The notes beneath the pieces were generated by a model that did no database searches, was not told the DNA's origin, and saw nothing but the letters and a program-made list of their open reading frames with translations. The position numbers and the translations under genes are program-made. From Pholis gunnellus (lineage: Eukaryota; Chordata; Actinopteri; Perciformes; Pholidae), in the NCBI GenBank assembly GCA_910591455.2, contig OU342816.1, forward strand, positions 2,165,769 through 2,229,768: a stretch of DNA of 64,000 bases, read 5' to 3'. Below, piece after piece: positions 12,832 through 31,074 of this stretch (positions are counted from its first letter, which is position 1; each line of letters opens with the position of its first letter).

Positions 12832-15800
12832 TTATTCTGGAGGTTGTCGATGTTTTGCTGTGCTGTAACCGGCTACTAACAGTTTGACTTGATGGCTTTC
12901 TCTAAACGACATGCTCTTGTGTCTCTTTATTTCTCTCCTCTTGGTGTCTTTATCTCCTCTCCTCCCTCTCTTAACCTTCTCCTCCTCCTCCTCCTCCTCC
13001 TCCCTCTACTCCTGCTCTCCCTCCCTCTTGTTATGTGCATGCTGTGCATTGTGCTCAGACCCGGGCTCTCCTAAGAAATGCCGGGCTCGCTTCGGCCTCA
13101 ACCAACAAACGGACTGGTGCGGTCCCTGCAGGTGTGTACCAAACAACCCCCCCCCCCCACTCACCCCACCCACTCCATAGCACGGCACTGCTATCATCCA
13201 ACAAACAGACCTCCTTCCTCCCATCAACCATCCGTCCATCACCTCCCTCTGATGGGGTCTTAGTTATTCAAACATGTCTTAAAGGCGGAGCTGCTGTGGA
13301 GATCAACTTCACTCGGTATTATCCTTTTAGTTTATACTAACATTCTATTTAATGCCAGAAAACAGCTCTACAACATCTGGTCGCATTTTCCAGTGCACAG
13401 TGCACAAGCCAGCGGGCTTTTCTGGCTCTTCTGACCCACAATCCTTTGCGGCAGCAGATATATGAGCAAGAGGGTCAAAGTTGAACGGTGCCATGCTATA
13501 AGGAAGTAGTATGTCCCAATGTGTTGCCTGCTGCCATTTAACAGCTTTGTAAGGGCATTTTTTTAATTAAGCGATTTGGAACGCAGCTCAGATGTTACTT
13601 AAGTTACCAAGCTCCACCCACTGGCGATTAACTCAACCAATGAGATTAAGTCTGCCTCGAAACAAGCTCCGCCTTCAAAGAATGTTTGAAAATCAGGCCT
13701 GACCTCTGCATGCTGTCTGTCACTAACTAGCTGCTCTACAGACCGCAGCATCATGACCATGGATCTGTAGTCGTTAGTAAAGCGTGGTCCCAGTTAAAAA
13801 AAAGCATCAAAACATCTGAAAAAAAAACCCCCACTTGTGCAGCATAATCATATAAGTCACTAATACCGGGTCAGTAATATTCCTTTGACTGTAGGTGAGG
13901 CATCACAGGGGAAGAAAAACACTTTTTACATCTTTTTCCTCCCGTTTCCTTATTTAGCGTCTTACTCTGATGTCTCGCCGTAAAGGTCAGAGGTGGTTTA
14001 GGCTTTGCACTAGTGTTATGAAGCGTCATACAAGCTCTAAAGGTAATGTGGTTAAAGGGGAATACCACTCTGGTTCTCAAAAAAACACATACATACACAT
14101 CAGTGGAGCGATTTCAGGGAGAAAACATTTATTTCTCAGCTTTCTTTTTAGTCTTCTTGATGACAGACTTTAACTTCTAGCACGTACGAACGTTTGTTAA
14201 TTCACATGAGTTTGTGCCGTAAATTGCCGAAAAGTCAGACGTCGTCAAACAAGGTTAGAGTTTGGCCGGGACTAAAATAGCAATCCTTTATTCTTTACAC
14301 CAGCAATTAATACCAGTTTGCAACACCTGTGTTGTAAAAGTTCAAACGCTAAATATTTCAACTCTTAAATTCTCTGAAGACCCACACAGGTGTTTCCAGT
14401 TACTCTGGCTGATTAGACTCCGCTCAGGACGGAGCTTCCTGTTGGCTCTGTTGCACCTGTTGAGGCGGGACAAGCCACACAATCACTCTCATTGGTCGGT
14501 GAAGATTTGCGACCCGACAAATTCCCATCAAAGCTGCGGCCCACGTCGGACCTGAGCAGAGAGAATGACTGAAAACACCTGTGTGGGTGTTCAGAATCAT
14601 TGTGAGTCAGCAGGCTGAATCCATTAGATCGTGTTTCTCTCTTTTGGTGTAATTATGAACTGAAGCTTGGAGGTTTCCCACTGTGAGCACCTGAGCCAGC
14701 TGGAATAATATTTTGAACACTCACAGAGTTGTAAAATCATATTTAATCATCTGCCAGAGCTGCTCATCCAGACGTACTGAAGGGTTATTGACTAGGACAG
14801 CTTCAGCATTGATCTCAGTTGCTTTTGCTCAAGATTGCAACAACCTGAGTTTCTCTGTAATAAGGCAGAAACATGGCAGTAGTAGCACATTAATCAGAAA
14901 TAAGCCCATCACCTCGTCTGGTTTACAGTAGACAGTCTTCGCTGCAGGAGTCGGGAATCTGTGTGGTTGTGCAGAAAAGCTTCTACCACCACAGCACTGT
15001 AGCAAACCCTGCCGTCTTCCCCACCGTCGCGTCATGGAAATCTAAGAGTGTGTGTTTTCGGTTTGAGAGAACAAAGGGGGGTGAATGTGGTTAGAGCAAA
15101 TCCTTATCACCACAGCTCAACACACACACACACACACGCGCGCGCGCTCCCTGCAGCTTTGCATTTTGACGGCGTTCTCATGCCCATCTGCTTTCAACTT
15201 TCTCCATTCATGCGATGTGGTAACAGGCGCCGTTTGATGGTGAACTCTGACATTTAGAAATCACTTTCTATTGCACTCTTCCCCCTCCTCTCCCTCTCCC
15301 TCTCTCTAAATATGGCCTAGCGCCTTTCCTTGCGGTTAAAACCTGGTGACTCATATCATATTCTGGTAATGATCATGGGATCCTGTGAGCTGCTTTGATG
15401 CTGCGCTCAGAGCTACACAAGTCTGCTTTTAGGTTTAACACCTCGCAAAGCTCAGCACATCGCTGCTGTTCGCCTGTTAGACACATGCAATATGTTTCGG
15501 TGCAGGCGGTTCATTGTTTAACACTAACAGACCTGAACTGAAACGGAAGTAATATCGTAACTTTATTCTTAATGTGAGTGGTATTCCCTGCTCCAAATAA
15601 TACATTATTAATCATTTATCTTGGCATGAAGACTGGAAACGTTGGCACAGTTAGTCCAAAGTTCAAAAATACGAAAAAAAAATTATAAATTAATAAAAAT
15701 GTATCTCAACCAAACTCAAGGAAGTCACAATGTTGTTCGCCAAGAACTATTTCCTGCCAGGCGGCAACCTCCGGGTCTGAAAAGTGAAGCCGATACTACA

Positions 15801-17069
15801 TGTCTTAAAGCTGCATTCTCTCTAATGTCCACCGGGGGGCGACTCCTCTGGTTGTATAGAAGTCTATGAGAAAATGACTCTACTTCTCTCTTGATTTATT
15901 ACCTCAGTAAACATTGTAAACATGAGTTTATGGTCTCAATCTCTAGTTTCAAGTCTTCTTCAATACAGCATGATGTTCATTTAGTAAATGATGGTCCATT
16001 TAGAGTCAAACAGACCATAAAGCAGGGGATGCTTTAGGGCGGGGCTACACGGTGATTGACACTGGTTGCAAAAAAGCCAAGATGGCGACGGCCAAAACGC
16101 CAAACTTGAGGCTTCAGAGCGTCGGCCCACAAACCCACGCGTAACGTTCCGACGTCCACTTGTTGCACACAGTCTATGTTTTCAGCAAATTAAGGTGTTG
16201 ATGGCTGTAAATTTCAACTTAACTAGCTGTTTCTCCCTGCTTCCTGTCTTTATGCTAAGCTAAGCTAAGCGCCTCCTGGTTCCAGTTCCATAACACAAAT
16301 CTAGCCTCAGAGACATGAGACTGGTTTCAATTTTCTCCTCTGATTCAAGAAAGCAAATGAGCAAAGTTCACAAAATGTTGAAACTTTCATTTAATCTTTA
16401 ATATTTTTCCTTTTAGATTGACATTAATCAAACAATTATGTTTTATTTTATTTTTCCTTATAAAAGAAAGAAGTTGAGGAATCTTTTGTATCTAGAAGAT
16501 AATTAGTCATAAATGATATCTGTGATGTTTAGTTTTAACTCTCCATTCACTCGTTCATAGACTGAACTAATACCTGTCTGTTGTTCATTATGACCTCACG
16601 TCACCTGTTCGTTGACGTCAGTGTGTGAATGATCGCATCTTCATGAAAGCCTGCTGACGTTTACCATCCACACTCTATTCACAGATAACTCTCTCTGACT
16701 GTCCCTAGGAGGAAAAAGAAGTGCATTCGCTACCTTCAAGGAGGAGGCTGCCCCAGCCCAACTTCTTCAGATTTAAGTGCTATAGACTCTCCGCCCTCCC
16801 CGACCCGCCACCACCGTCTGTACCAACACCGGCTCGCCCTCTCCCCGGGCTGCTCCCCGCCGCCCACCTCCCCGTCCGCCCACCTCCCCTTGTCGCCGCC
16901 GACACACGCGCGCTCGTCGCACAATACGCGCCCGCCCCTGCTGCTCCGTCAGCCCGCGACCAAACGCACCCACGCGCTGACCGGCAAGCAGACGCACTGC
17001 TCCGCGGCGGCGCTGTCGGCCGCCAAGGCCGCAGGACTTTCTCTCAAAGTGCTAACAGAGTCTCAGTGA
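3140..17069 (+). CDS. tcf7: tcf7, 3' coding part (seven exons): HMG-box TCF/LEF transcription factor
   Basis: Tcf7 (TCF-1) is the nuclear HMG-box factor that binds Wnt response elements and recruits beta-catenin or Groucho/TLE. Coding exons read here are 3140-3229, 4684-4803, 5653-5815, 6836-6943, 11843-11891, 13059-13131 and 16709-17069; all phases join without a stop. They encode, in order, a proline-rich linker (QPVYPGLSPCGFRQPYSSNL), a segment ending before KPHVEAKREKEPKKP, the HMG box (PLNAFMLYMKEMRAK to RKERQLHMQLYPTWSARDNY), the basic signal GKKKRRKREK, the C-clamp (CRARFGLNQQTDWCGPCRR) and a long Pro/Ser/His-rich tail that stops at 17067-17069. The beta-catenin-binding N-terminus is absent because it lies left of the window. 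The C-clamp exon and the position upstream of skp1 favour tcf7 over lef1 and tcf7l1; tcf7l2 is less likely on synteny. One apparent oddity is LYPTW, where I recall LYPGW in mammals. Confidence 0.96.
4684..4803 (+). CDS. tcf7: tcf7 exon: linker ending DHYDRGMYV
   Basis: The acceptor ccaccag and donor gtaagt are both strong. It encodes FPHSLMLGPSGMHPTGIPHP and then AIVPPTGKQEHDHYDRGMYV, the counterpart of the human stretch around IPHPAIVPPSGKQE. It enters in phase 2 and leaves in phase 2, and joins both neighbours in frame. Confidence 0.93.
5653..5815 (+). CDS. tcf7: tcf7 exon: first part of the HMG box
   Basis: A C-rich tract ending in cttcag precedes the exon and gtgagg follows it. The translation contains KKPLNAFMLYMKEMRAKVIA and ECTLKESAAINQILGRR, helices 1 and 2 of the sequence-specific HMG box. 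It ends exactly at GRR, the usual exon boundary in TCF/LEF genes. Confidence 0.97.
5942..6010. repeat. 30-base tandem repeat, 2.3 copies
   Basis: The unit tactgaggtcagaacagctc plus ten bases occurs at 5942-5971 and 5972-6001 with no difference, and the next copy begins at 6002. It lies in the intron between the two HMG-box exons. Confidence 0.9.
6240..6490 (+). mobile_element. probable LINE 3' tail remnant
   Basis: T/A-rich sequence includes aaagcactttgtaactatgc followed by runs of tta/ttg trinucleotides. Fish L2/CR1-type LINE 3' ends have this form. There is no coding part left. Confidence 0.4.
6727..6829 (+). repeat. (TG)n microsatellite abutting the HMG-box exon acceptor
   Basis: About 100 bases of TG with single interruptions (tatg near 6771, tctg near 6783) end six bases before the AG of the 3' splice site at 6834-6835. 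UG repeats are known binding sites for TDP-43 and CELF proteins in splicing. Confidence 0.97.
6836..6943 (+). CDS. tcf7: tcf7 exon: second part of the HMG box
   Basis: The 36 codons run from WHALTREEQAKYYELARKER to LYPTWSARDNY and complete helix 3 of the HMG box. The donor is tac|gtaagc. The 3' splice site (tgtctccag) sits directly after about 100 bases of almost uninterrupted TG dinucleotides, so the normal pyrimidine tract is replaced by a TG repeat. Confidence 0.97.
7950..8205. mobile_element. MITE-like element with terminal inverted repeats
   Basis: Inverted ends of about 19 bases (tggatttatgcctctgtgg at 7950-7968, its near-complement at 8187-8205) enclose 0.25 kb. The reading frames inside are not conserved proteins. 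Resemblance to dispersed fish elements is from memory. Confidence 0.5.
9097..9132. repeat. tagttagc short tandem tract
   Basis: Four to five imperfect copies of the 8-base unit tagttagc lie about 90 bases left of the 9222-9300 hairpin. Confidence 0.85.
9222..9300. repeat. 79-base near-perfect hairpin
   Basis: The arms 9223-9254 and 9268-9299 are 32 bases each and complementary except at one position; the outer pair 9222/9300 also matches. The 13-base loop can itself pair (TAGC-T-GCTA with two wobble pairs). A transcript from either strand would form one long hairpin. Confidence 0.9.
10234..10294. repeat. AT-rich direct repeat
   Basis: The 25-base unit beginning aaaatactatatttttaaag occurs at 10234-10258 and 10270-10294, 36 bases apart. 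Confidence 0.85.
10718..11657 (+). mobile_element. internally deleted Tc1-like DNA transposon with long inverted repeats
   Basis: The outer ends are inverted copies (cactgaacaatattataaac and its complement at the right), extending inward through ttttgtttttgctcc for some 250 bases per arm. The centre keeps a piece of a Tc1-type transposase: about 11068-11190 on the plus strand reads ISRLHRRYRDFGSTASRPGR and later RRFAQTVRN, typical of the helix-turn-helix part. The DDE catalytic part is missing and the frame is broken, so it is dead. The family assignment comes from memory of fish Tc1 elements. Confidence 0.8.
11068..11190 (+). pseudogene. Tc1-like transposase fragment (DNA-binding part)
   Basis: A short open stretch encodes ISRLHRRYRDFGSTASRPGR and RRFAQTVRNR, the kind of sequence found in the N-terminal helix-turn-helix region of Tc1/mariner transposases. 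Neither a start nor the catalytic domain is present. Confidence 0.7.
11843..11891 (+). CDS. tcf7: tcf7 exon: basic nuclear localisation signal
   Basis: A 49-base exon after tttctcccgcag encodes GKKKRRKREKLQDSNT. This is the basic tail of the HMG domain that acts as nuclear localisation signal and contacts DNA. It ends in phase 1 at gtaaac. That phase permits two productive joins: to the C-clamp exon, or directly to the last exon in a second frame. Confidence 0.95.
12251..12286. repeat. (CA)18 microsatellite
   Basis: Uninterrupted CA dinucleotides in a tcf7 intron. Confidence 0.95.
12793..12830. repeat. (TG)n microsatellite
   Basis: Uninterrupted TG dinucleotides in a tcf7 intron. Confidence 0.95.
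13059..13131 (+). CDS. tcf7: tcf7 exon: C-clamp
   Basis: A 73-base exon after tgtgctcag encodes DPGSPKKCRARFGLNQQTDW followed by CGPCR. The cysteines and basic residues form the C-clamp, an auxiliary DNA-binding domain of E-tail TCF isoforms that recognises GC-rich helper sites. The length is not a multiple of three, so skipping it changes the frame of the last exon. Confidence 0.96.
14380..14588. mobile_element. small element with 21-base inverted ends
   Basis: The ends 14380-14400 (acccacacaggtgtttccagt) and 14568-14588 are reverse complements with one mismatch. The 0.2 kb between them has no recognisable protein. A MITE is the simplest reading, but I cannot see a clear target-site duplication. 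Confidence 0.5.
15770..16170. repeat. dispersed repeat containing a gatggcgacggc core
   Basis: Sequence including ctcctctggttgtatagaag and aagatggcgacggccaaaac resembles repeats I recall from percomorph genomes. A related core recurs at 38396-38410 and 42430-42470 in this window, which supports a dispersed family. Confidence 0.55.
16709..16776 (+). CDS. tcf7: alternative short (B-type) tail of tcf7 in a second frame of the last exon
   Basis: If the C-clamp exon is skipped, the phase-1 end of the 11843-11891 exon joins 16709 and reads GGKRSAFATFKEEAAPAQLL and then QI before TAA at 16774-16776. From memory, human TCF7 and TCF7L2 B-type isoforms end in very similar sequence (GGKRNAFGTY and SAFATYKVKAAA). 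The reading frame is seen directly; use of the isoform in this species is inferred. Confidence 0.6.
16709..17069 (+). CDS. tcf7: tcf7 last coding exon: end of C-clamp and C-terminal tail
   Basis: After gtccctag the exon continues the C-clamp as RRKKKCIRYLQGGGCPSP and runs through a Ser/Pro/His-rich tail to KVLTESQ and a TGA stop at 17067-17069. The tail is very GC- and CpG-rich. Short GLSLK-type sequence near the end resembles the PLSLSLK motifs of tcf7l2 tails, but I see no clear CtBP-binding motif. Two other frames of this exon are also open over useful lengths (separate entry and finding). Confidence 0.94.
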
Positions 17070-18829
17070 TCCTGGACCCCCGTTCACCTCAGCTTCCTCC
17101 AGAGCCGTGAAGATCATCTTCCTCACCTGCCTTCATGCTCATGTGGTTCCCTTTTTCTTTTGATTAAAAGCCAAAATTAAATAGTGACTGAGGGGGTCAT
17201 CATCCTCGCCTGATGGAGTCCCCGTTCAGAGGCTGGATCCTCCACAATCTGCGTTTTTAGACAGAAGGCAAATCCTCAAATCCTCCTTCGTGTGGTCAAT
17301 TATTTAACCAAGCATTCAGGTAATCTGTCTGGAAATGTCTGGCAGATCTGTGGCTCTCCAATCACCGGTAAATTGTTACCAGCTGGGACACGTTTAACCT
17401 AATCATACTGTAAATTTGTGACTTCCTGGTCATGAACTTAAATGTGTTAGAAGTTGGAGGAGGAACACTCGAGTGTCTGAGAGTCTGTGAGGCTGAACTG
17501 TGTCACGTGTCCGGTGGTCCGCTCAATGAGCCACACGGGTGGGAGGATCCAGCTTCTGACTTTGGTGAAAATTAAAGAATAATCTGTGCTTCTTTGGCTC
17601 CATCTGCTGCAGTTCAACTCAAATGACGCGGTTAGTTTTGCCTCTTGAGAATCACTTTGACAAATAAAAACTCCCACCCTGTGCTCTTTTTATTTTTGTT
17701 TCTTCAAAGCCGGCCCTCCATGACAATCACAAACACAAAGGGTCGTAAATGAGCTCTTCGTTAAACACAGACTCTTCTTCAGTGTCGTGACATTTTACAC
17801 TCTTATCCTGATTTCGGGGAACTTTCCACTGTCGCTCAGACCAAACCAGACTAACAAGCAGCCATTCCGACCAACAGAACCTCAGAGGACAGACACACTC
17901 ACTTTTTTTAGCTGCCATTTTGTTTAACAGTTCGACTTCAGTTACATTCCATTTCCAAAACCTTTTTATAACAAAGACAGAGAAAACAGTTCTCATTCAT
18001 GACAAAAGTATCCCCAACAGCGAGTTACATTACTTCTTTTAGGCACTATATCATGTTACATTTTTTGTTACGTTTTCTCCTAATTTCTGTACGAACCTCG
18101 TGATTTTTAAGGTCAGGTGTTTAGCTGAAGGGGAACAATCAGAGAAAGGATTTTTATGTTTTTTTCTTTGAACATTTTTGCAGCTCCGTAAACTAATCTG
18201 AGACCAAATGGGTACTATTATATTGCATTGTGTTGTAAAGTTTTATAAATGTTGGAATTCCCTATTATAATTAAACTTTTATATGTTTTTATGTAAAAAA
18301 ATAAAAAATGAAATAACTAAAAAAAAAAAGATTATTTTAGTTGCTACCATTTCTTAAAGCAATACATGTTGTGCAGAATTTAACTTTGTTTGGGTCAAGT
18401 GTTACAGCAGCAGCGTTCAAATATCTCGTGTTCTCAACCCGTGCATGTTACAACTTCAATGTTACAAACTGATTTTGACTAAAAAGGCTTTAATTTCCTG
18501 TTCAGCTTGCAGCTCCACACTCAGCATACGTGTACAGCAGACCTGTTCCTCCAGCAGAGAGCTCTTGTGCTAGAAATAGCTTGTTTTATTTTGACGTCTG
18601 TAGTGGGATCACCTCGGAGATTTCATTTGTATTTTTTACGCCTCTGATGTATTACATGTTTTTTGTTCGATGTATTAAAGTGTTTTTAATATCTTTTCCA
18701 TGTGTGCTGTGGTTTCAAACAAGAACACTGCAAGAAACATGTCAGTGAGACAAATTACTGTTAAAACTTTAATTCATGCTCCTCACTACCTTCAACACAA
18801 TAACCACAGACACCAGCCTTTTTATACGT

Positions 18830-18835
18830 TTTATT
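18830..18835 (-). terminator. skp1 poly(A) signal
   Basis: tttatt on the plus strand is AATAAA on the minus strand, about 640 bases after the skp1 stop codon. Another minus-strand AATAAA lies near 19113. Confidence 0.55.
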
Positions 18836-18844
18836 TAATCCTTC

Positions 18845-18850
18845 AATAAA
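18845..18850 (+). terminator. distal tcf7 poly(A) signal candidate
   Basis: A canonical AATAAA on the plus strand about 1.8 kb after the tcf7 stop. It faces the skp1 signal on the opposite strand. Confidence 0.4.
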
Positions 18851-19474
18851 TGTTTGATCATCCCAAAAATCCAGCATCAGAGCTTTATCTGAGAAAAAGT
18901 TTCCAATTCAAAACAACATGAATTAGGAATGAGTTACTCGACGCCGTGTGACAACACACAAGTACTTCGAGTCCAAAGGACGTCACGCAAAGAACACATC
19001 TTTCCACCTCAAACTTGGGAGTTCCCATTAAAACGGCGGACCCTCTGTGAACGTGGCTTTACAGAGCAAAAATAAGATATTCACCCTTTCATTTCCATTG
19101 TCAAAAAAGCCATTTTATTTCATCAATTTAAACCTAAAAGAAAAACAAACATGTCCAGTAAAAAAAGACAACCATAGCGATTAATAATGGGGAGAACGTC
19201 TTCTAATCTGGTACCAAAGCCATGAAACCGAGACTATTTATCTTAAGTGGATACACAATATGTGCTCGTATGGAAACAAAAAAGCTTCTGTTTAAATAAT
19301 GACAATACACAGGCAGGTTAAAATGGTCATGCTATGGGTGTAGAGAAATAAGGGGACAGGGGGCTGGCTCTAGATATACTAAATGTAAATATTGACAAGT
19401 ATGAACAACACCAGTGCAACCAGTTAGCAGGGACAGTTCCTATTCAGTGTGGTAGTGTTGGCAGGATCTCCCCT

Positions 19475-21688
<2,214 letters not shown>

Positions 21689-22083
21689 TATCTGTAGAGA
21701 GGAAACATAAGATGATAAAAACACATGAACGAGGCGCAGTTACATAAACACACACTACATGTGATTAACCAACGAAGTAAACTGCTTACACTAATTCAAT
21801 GCTAACGCTGCAGCTAGCTAATGCTGCAACCGCCAAGCTAACAGCGACATATCTAGCTAGCCACCTGTTAGCACAGGCTAAACGACGGGAATGCTAAACA
21901 AATAGCTAATGCTGAGATTGCTATTGCATTTATAATTAACAAAGGGGATGTTCGTTAATGCATAAAACACCAGGCCTGAATGTTAAACTAGCTCCATTAC
22001 CGTTACACACCTTGTATGTATGTTTTTTTTAAATCAAAACAATCGTTTAAGCTAACCAGGCAGCTAGCATTACCGTGCACTAT

Positions 22084-22131
22084 GCTAGCATCTTAGCTTG
22101 ACGTTACGCTAGCATCTTAGCTTGACGTTAC
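22084..22131. repeat. 24-base tandem repeat, two exact copies
   Basis: The unit gctagcatcttagcttgacg plus four bases occurs at 22084-22107 and 22108-22131, followed by gctagctag. It lies in the first skp1 intron, in a region rich in agct and gcta words (21815-22140). Confidence 0.95.
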
Positions 22132-22279
22132 GCTAGCTAGCGCCTCGCGCTGACGGAGAGGCCTCTTAGCATTCAAACAAAGATGTAAACAAAACGTAAA
22201 CACTGAGATTTGACCCGAATTTCCAAATGACGATATTTAAAAAAAGAAGGGACACATTTAGATTCACGAAGAGACTTAC

Positions 22280-22355
22280 CGTAAATGTTTTAAACTCAGA
22301 TCCAGAGGTGAGATTCCTCTGTAGTCAAGAGAAAGAGCCTGACAGACGATAGCGA
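22280..22355 (-). other. skp1: skp1 non-coding first exon (approximate 5' end)
   Basis: A strong minus-strand donor (GTAAGT, plus positions 22274-22279) follows a stretch without an ATG that would suit the 5' untranslated exon expected from the three-base leader left in coding exon 1. The upper limit is a guess. Confidence 0.6.
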
Positions 22356-22400
22356 CCGGAAGTCTCTGGATCAACCTGGTGAGAAAGGGGTGTGGCCTCA
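22340..22400 (-). promoter_or_regulatory. skp1 core promoter with ETS site
   Basis: CCGGAAGT at 22356-22363 is a consensus ETS/GABP element at the presumed start of the non-coding exon. No TATA box is visible. TATA-less ETS promoters are usual for housekeeping genes. Confidence 0.5.
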
Positions 22401-22669
22401 TGAAGGCTGCTTTTCCTGTTTATCTAACCTTTTTTATTTATTAATTTACTTTTTATTGACTTTATTTATTGTTTTTTACACCAACACATTATCTTTATCG
22501 ATGATGATTGATTTATACTGTATGTAATGTTGCAACACAACAATTATTCTGTCTCTATATTGTTTTACTTATTTTATATTCTTTACTGTTTTATTACTTA
22601 TTTATAATTTTTTGATTTTTTTTGATTTTGTTTGTTTGTTTACTGTGTCTCTTGTTTGCACTATCCACT

Positions 22670-22735
22670 ATGCAGCTGTAATCCTGCAAATTTCCCCACT
22701 GCGGGACTAATAAAGGATTATTTTATCTTATCTTT
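22670..22735 (+). mobile_element. LINE 3' end remnant
   Basis: tttccccactgcgggactaa followed by taaagg and atctta repeats is the form of fish non-LTR retrotransposon 3' ends. The upstream AT-rich stretch from about 22430 may belong to it. Confidence 0.6.
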
Positions 22736-22759
22736 CATTTAGATATTTTTTTAGATGTA

Positions 22760-22956
22760 TTTTTATGAAAGGGTGCTTTAAAACTCATCTATTTAATATA
22801 TCTGCTTTTAACCTATGAAGTTAGTTATGTTTGTGTTTGTGCTGTTCCTTACTGTTATGTCATCTATCTTGTTTATATTGTAATTGCTTCTATTGTTTCT
22901 GTTTTTATCATGTAAAGTGTTTTTGAGTACCTTTTAAAGCGCTATACAAATAAAAT

Positions 22957-22989
<33 letters not shown>

Positions 22990-22990
22990 T
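22760..22990 (+). mobile_element. second LINE 3' end remnant with (ATT)n tail
   Basis: agcgctatacaaataaaatg runs into eight or so copies of tta/att, the usual terminus of L2/CR1-type elements in fish. Coding sequence is not preserved. Confidence 0.65.
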
Positions 22991-23582
22991 ATTATGCGTT
23001 ATTCTATAATGTAGTAAAAGGTGGATTAGGTGTCTCTCTAAACTACCACTAGGTGGCGCTGTCTCCTTATTACAGACCCTTTCGAGCTGATTGCATGTTG
23101 CTTTCGAGTGATCCTGGAAAGCTGTAATTTCCTAACTTTTGGTACATAAATACCGCTTGATCTGTTTCTAAATGTTGCACTTAATTATTCCACGAAATCA
23201 ATTTGATTATAAGTTGAAAAAACAAACAGGAAACTGCATATACACAGACATTAACACAGACATGTAGAAGCAAAGGAGCCATTAAGGACAATGTAGGGTA
23301 AATAAACTGTTTAAAAATCTGTTTATTTTACATACTGATGGGTAGCTTGTGAATTTCCCCTTGAGGTTCAGTGAATAAGTTATTGATTAAATAGAGTAAG
23401 TAGAGTAGAAATTGCCTCTGAAAAGTGTTAGAAGTAGAGAGTTAGAAGCAGAGAGTAACATAGACATTTGTATGTACATGAAATGTATTAGTTATATGCT
23501 ATAGTTATGTGTCAGCTTTGTTGCTCTTGTTTTTAGCTATATGTCCAAGTCTATCTTTCCTGTTCTTGAACTGTGTGCAAAT

Positions 23583-23583
<1 letters not shown>

Positions 23584-23618
<35 letters not shown>
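23584..23618. repeat. poly-C tract of 35 bases
   Basis: An uninterrupted C run, the longest homopolymer in the window, immediately left of the LINE fragment at 23619-24035. Confidence 0.97.
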
Positions 23619-24035
23619 AGGCTCCCCTCTTTATCTCAAGAAGGATTGTAGCCAACCCCTCTCACCCTGGACATAAACTGTTGGAGCCCCTTCCATCTGG
23701 CAGGAGGCTGCGGCCCATCAGGACCAAAACCTCACGCCACAAGAACAGCTTCTTCCCTTCAGTTGGACTCATTAACAAAGCCCGGGACCCCCACTGACTC
23801 TGACATCCCCAGGACAATTTCTTCTTGAACACCCTTGCACTCCTTTCCCTATTAATATACACTTGACACTTAAATAATATACTTGTTTTTATATACTCTT
23901 ATTTGTTTATTTCATGTTAAATCATGTCTTGTATTTTTCACTGTGTTGTATTGTTTACTGTCATGCACCATCCACCTAGTCAAATTCCTTGTATGTGCAA
24001 CCTACTTTGGCAATTAAACGGTTCTGAATCTGATT
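23619..24035 (+). mobile_element. LINE fragment: C-terminal end of ORF2 plus 3' tail
   Basis: The frame ending near 23797 reads ISRRIVANPSHPGHKLLEPL and PSGRRLRPIRTKTSRHKNSF followed by FPSVGLINKARDPH, the end of reverse-transcriptase proteins of fish non-LTR elements. A 3' tail follows, ending aattaaacggttctgaatct near 24035. It is 5'-truncated, as most LINE copies are. The exact clade is not certain. Confidence 0.75.
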
Positions 24036-24039
24036 CTTT

Positions 24040-24301
24040 CTCGTGCTTTTATTTAGAAGGTCCCAACCGGAAATGCGGTGTTTTATTGCGGAGAGCTCGA
24101 CACGCGCTGGTTTCCAGGGTGGATCACCAAATGACGTATCTCTCCAGATTTCAGTCAAATCACAGCGACTCCGCTGCCAGAGCTACACGCGTCTTCCAAC
24201 AAGAGAGCAGCTAGAACCTTCTGTGGCCTGAAGACTGAAACATCTTGGGAGAGTCGTCTCCTAACCGACATTAAGCTAAAGTATATTAAACACACAGAAT
24301 A
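24040..24301 (+). promoter_or_regulatory. ppp2ca promoter and 5' untranslated region
   Basis: The 260 bases before the ATG are richer in CpG than their surroundings (cggaaatgcgg, gctcgacacgcgctgg, ctacacgcgtc) and contain no TATA box. The transcription start cannot be placed by eye. Confidence 0.45.

Positions 24302-31074
<6,773 letters not shown>

Larger units (their letters stand above)
11892..13058 (+). other. tcf7 intron before the C-clamp exon
   Basis: No coding sequence is seen. It contains a CA repeat (12251-12286), a CT repeat (12696-12738), a GT repeat (12793-12830) and a CTC-rich pyrimidine tract (12945-13030) that leads into the acceptor. Confidence 0.85.
13132..16708 (+). other. 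tcf7 intron before the last exon
   Basis: No coding exon is seen in 3.6 kb. Present are a C-run at 13147-13157, an inverted-repeat element (14380-14588), a CA/GC dinucleotide tract near 15121-15147 and a dispersed repeat (about 15770-16170). Confidence 0.8.
17070..18850 (+). other. tcf7: tcf7 3' untranslated region (probable)
   Basis: No reading frame of note follows the TGA. Candidate poly(A) signals are aataaa near 18298-18303 and AATAAA at 18845-18850. The second lies only nine bases from the skp1 signal on the other strand, so the two genes may share a tail-to-tail termination zone. Confidence 0.6.
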
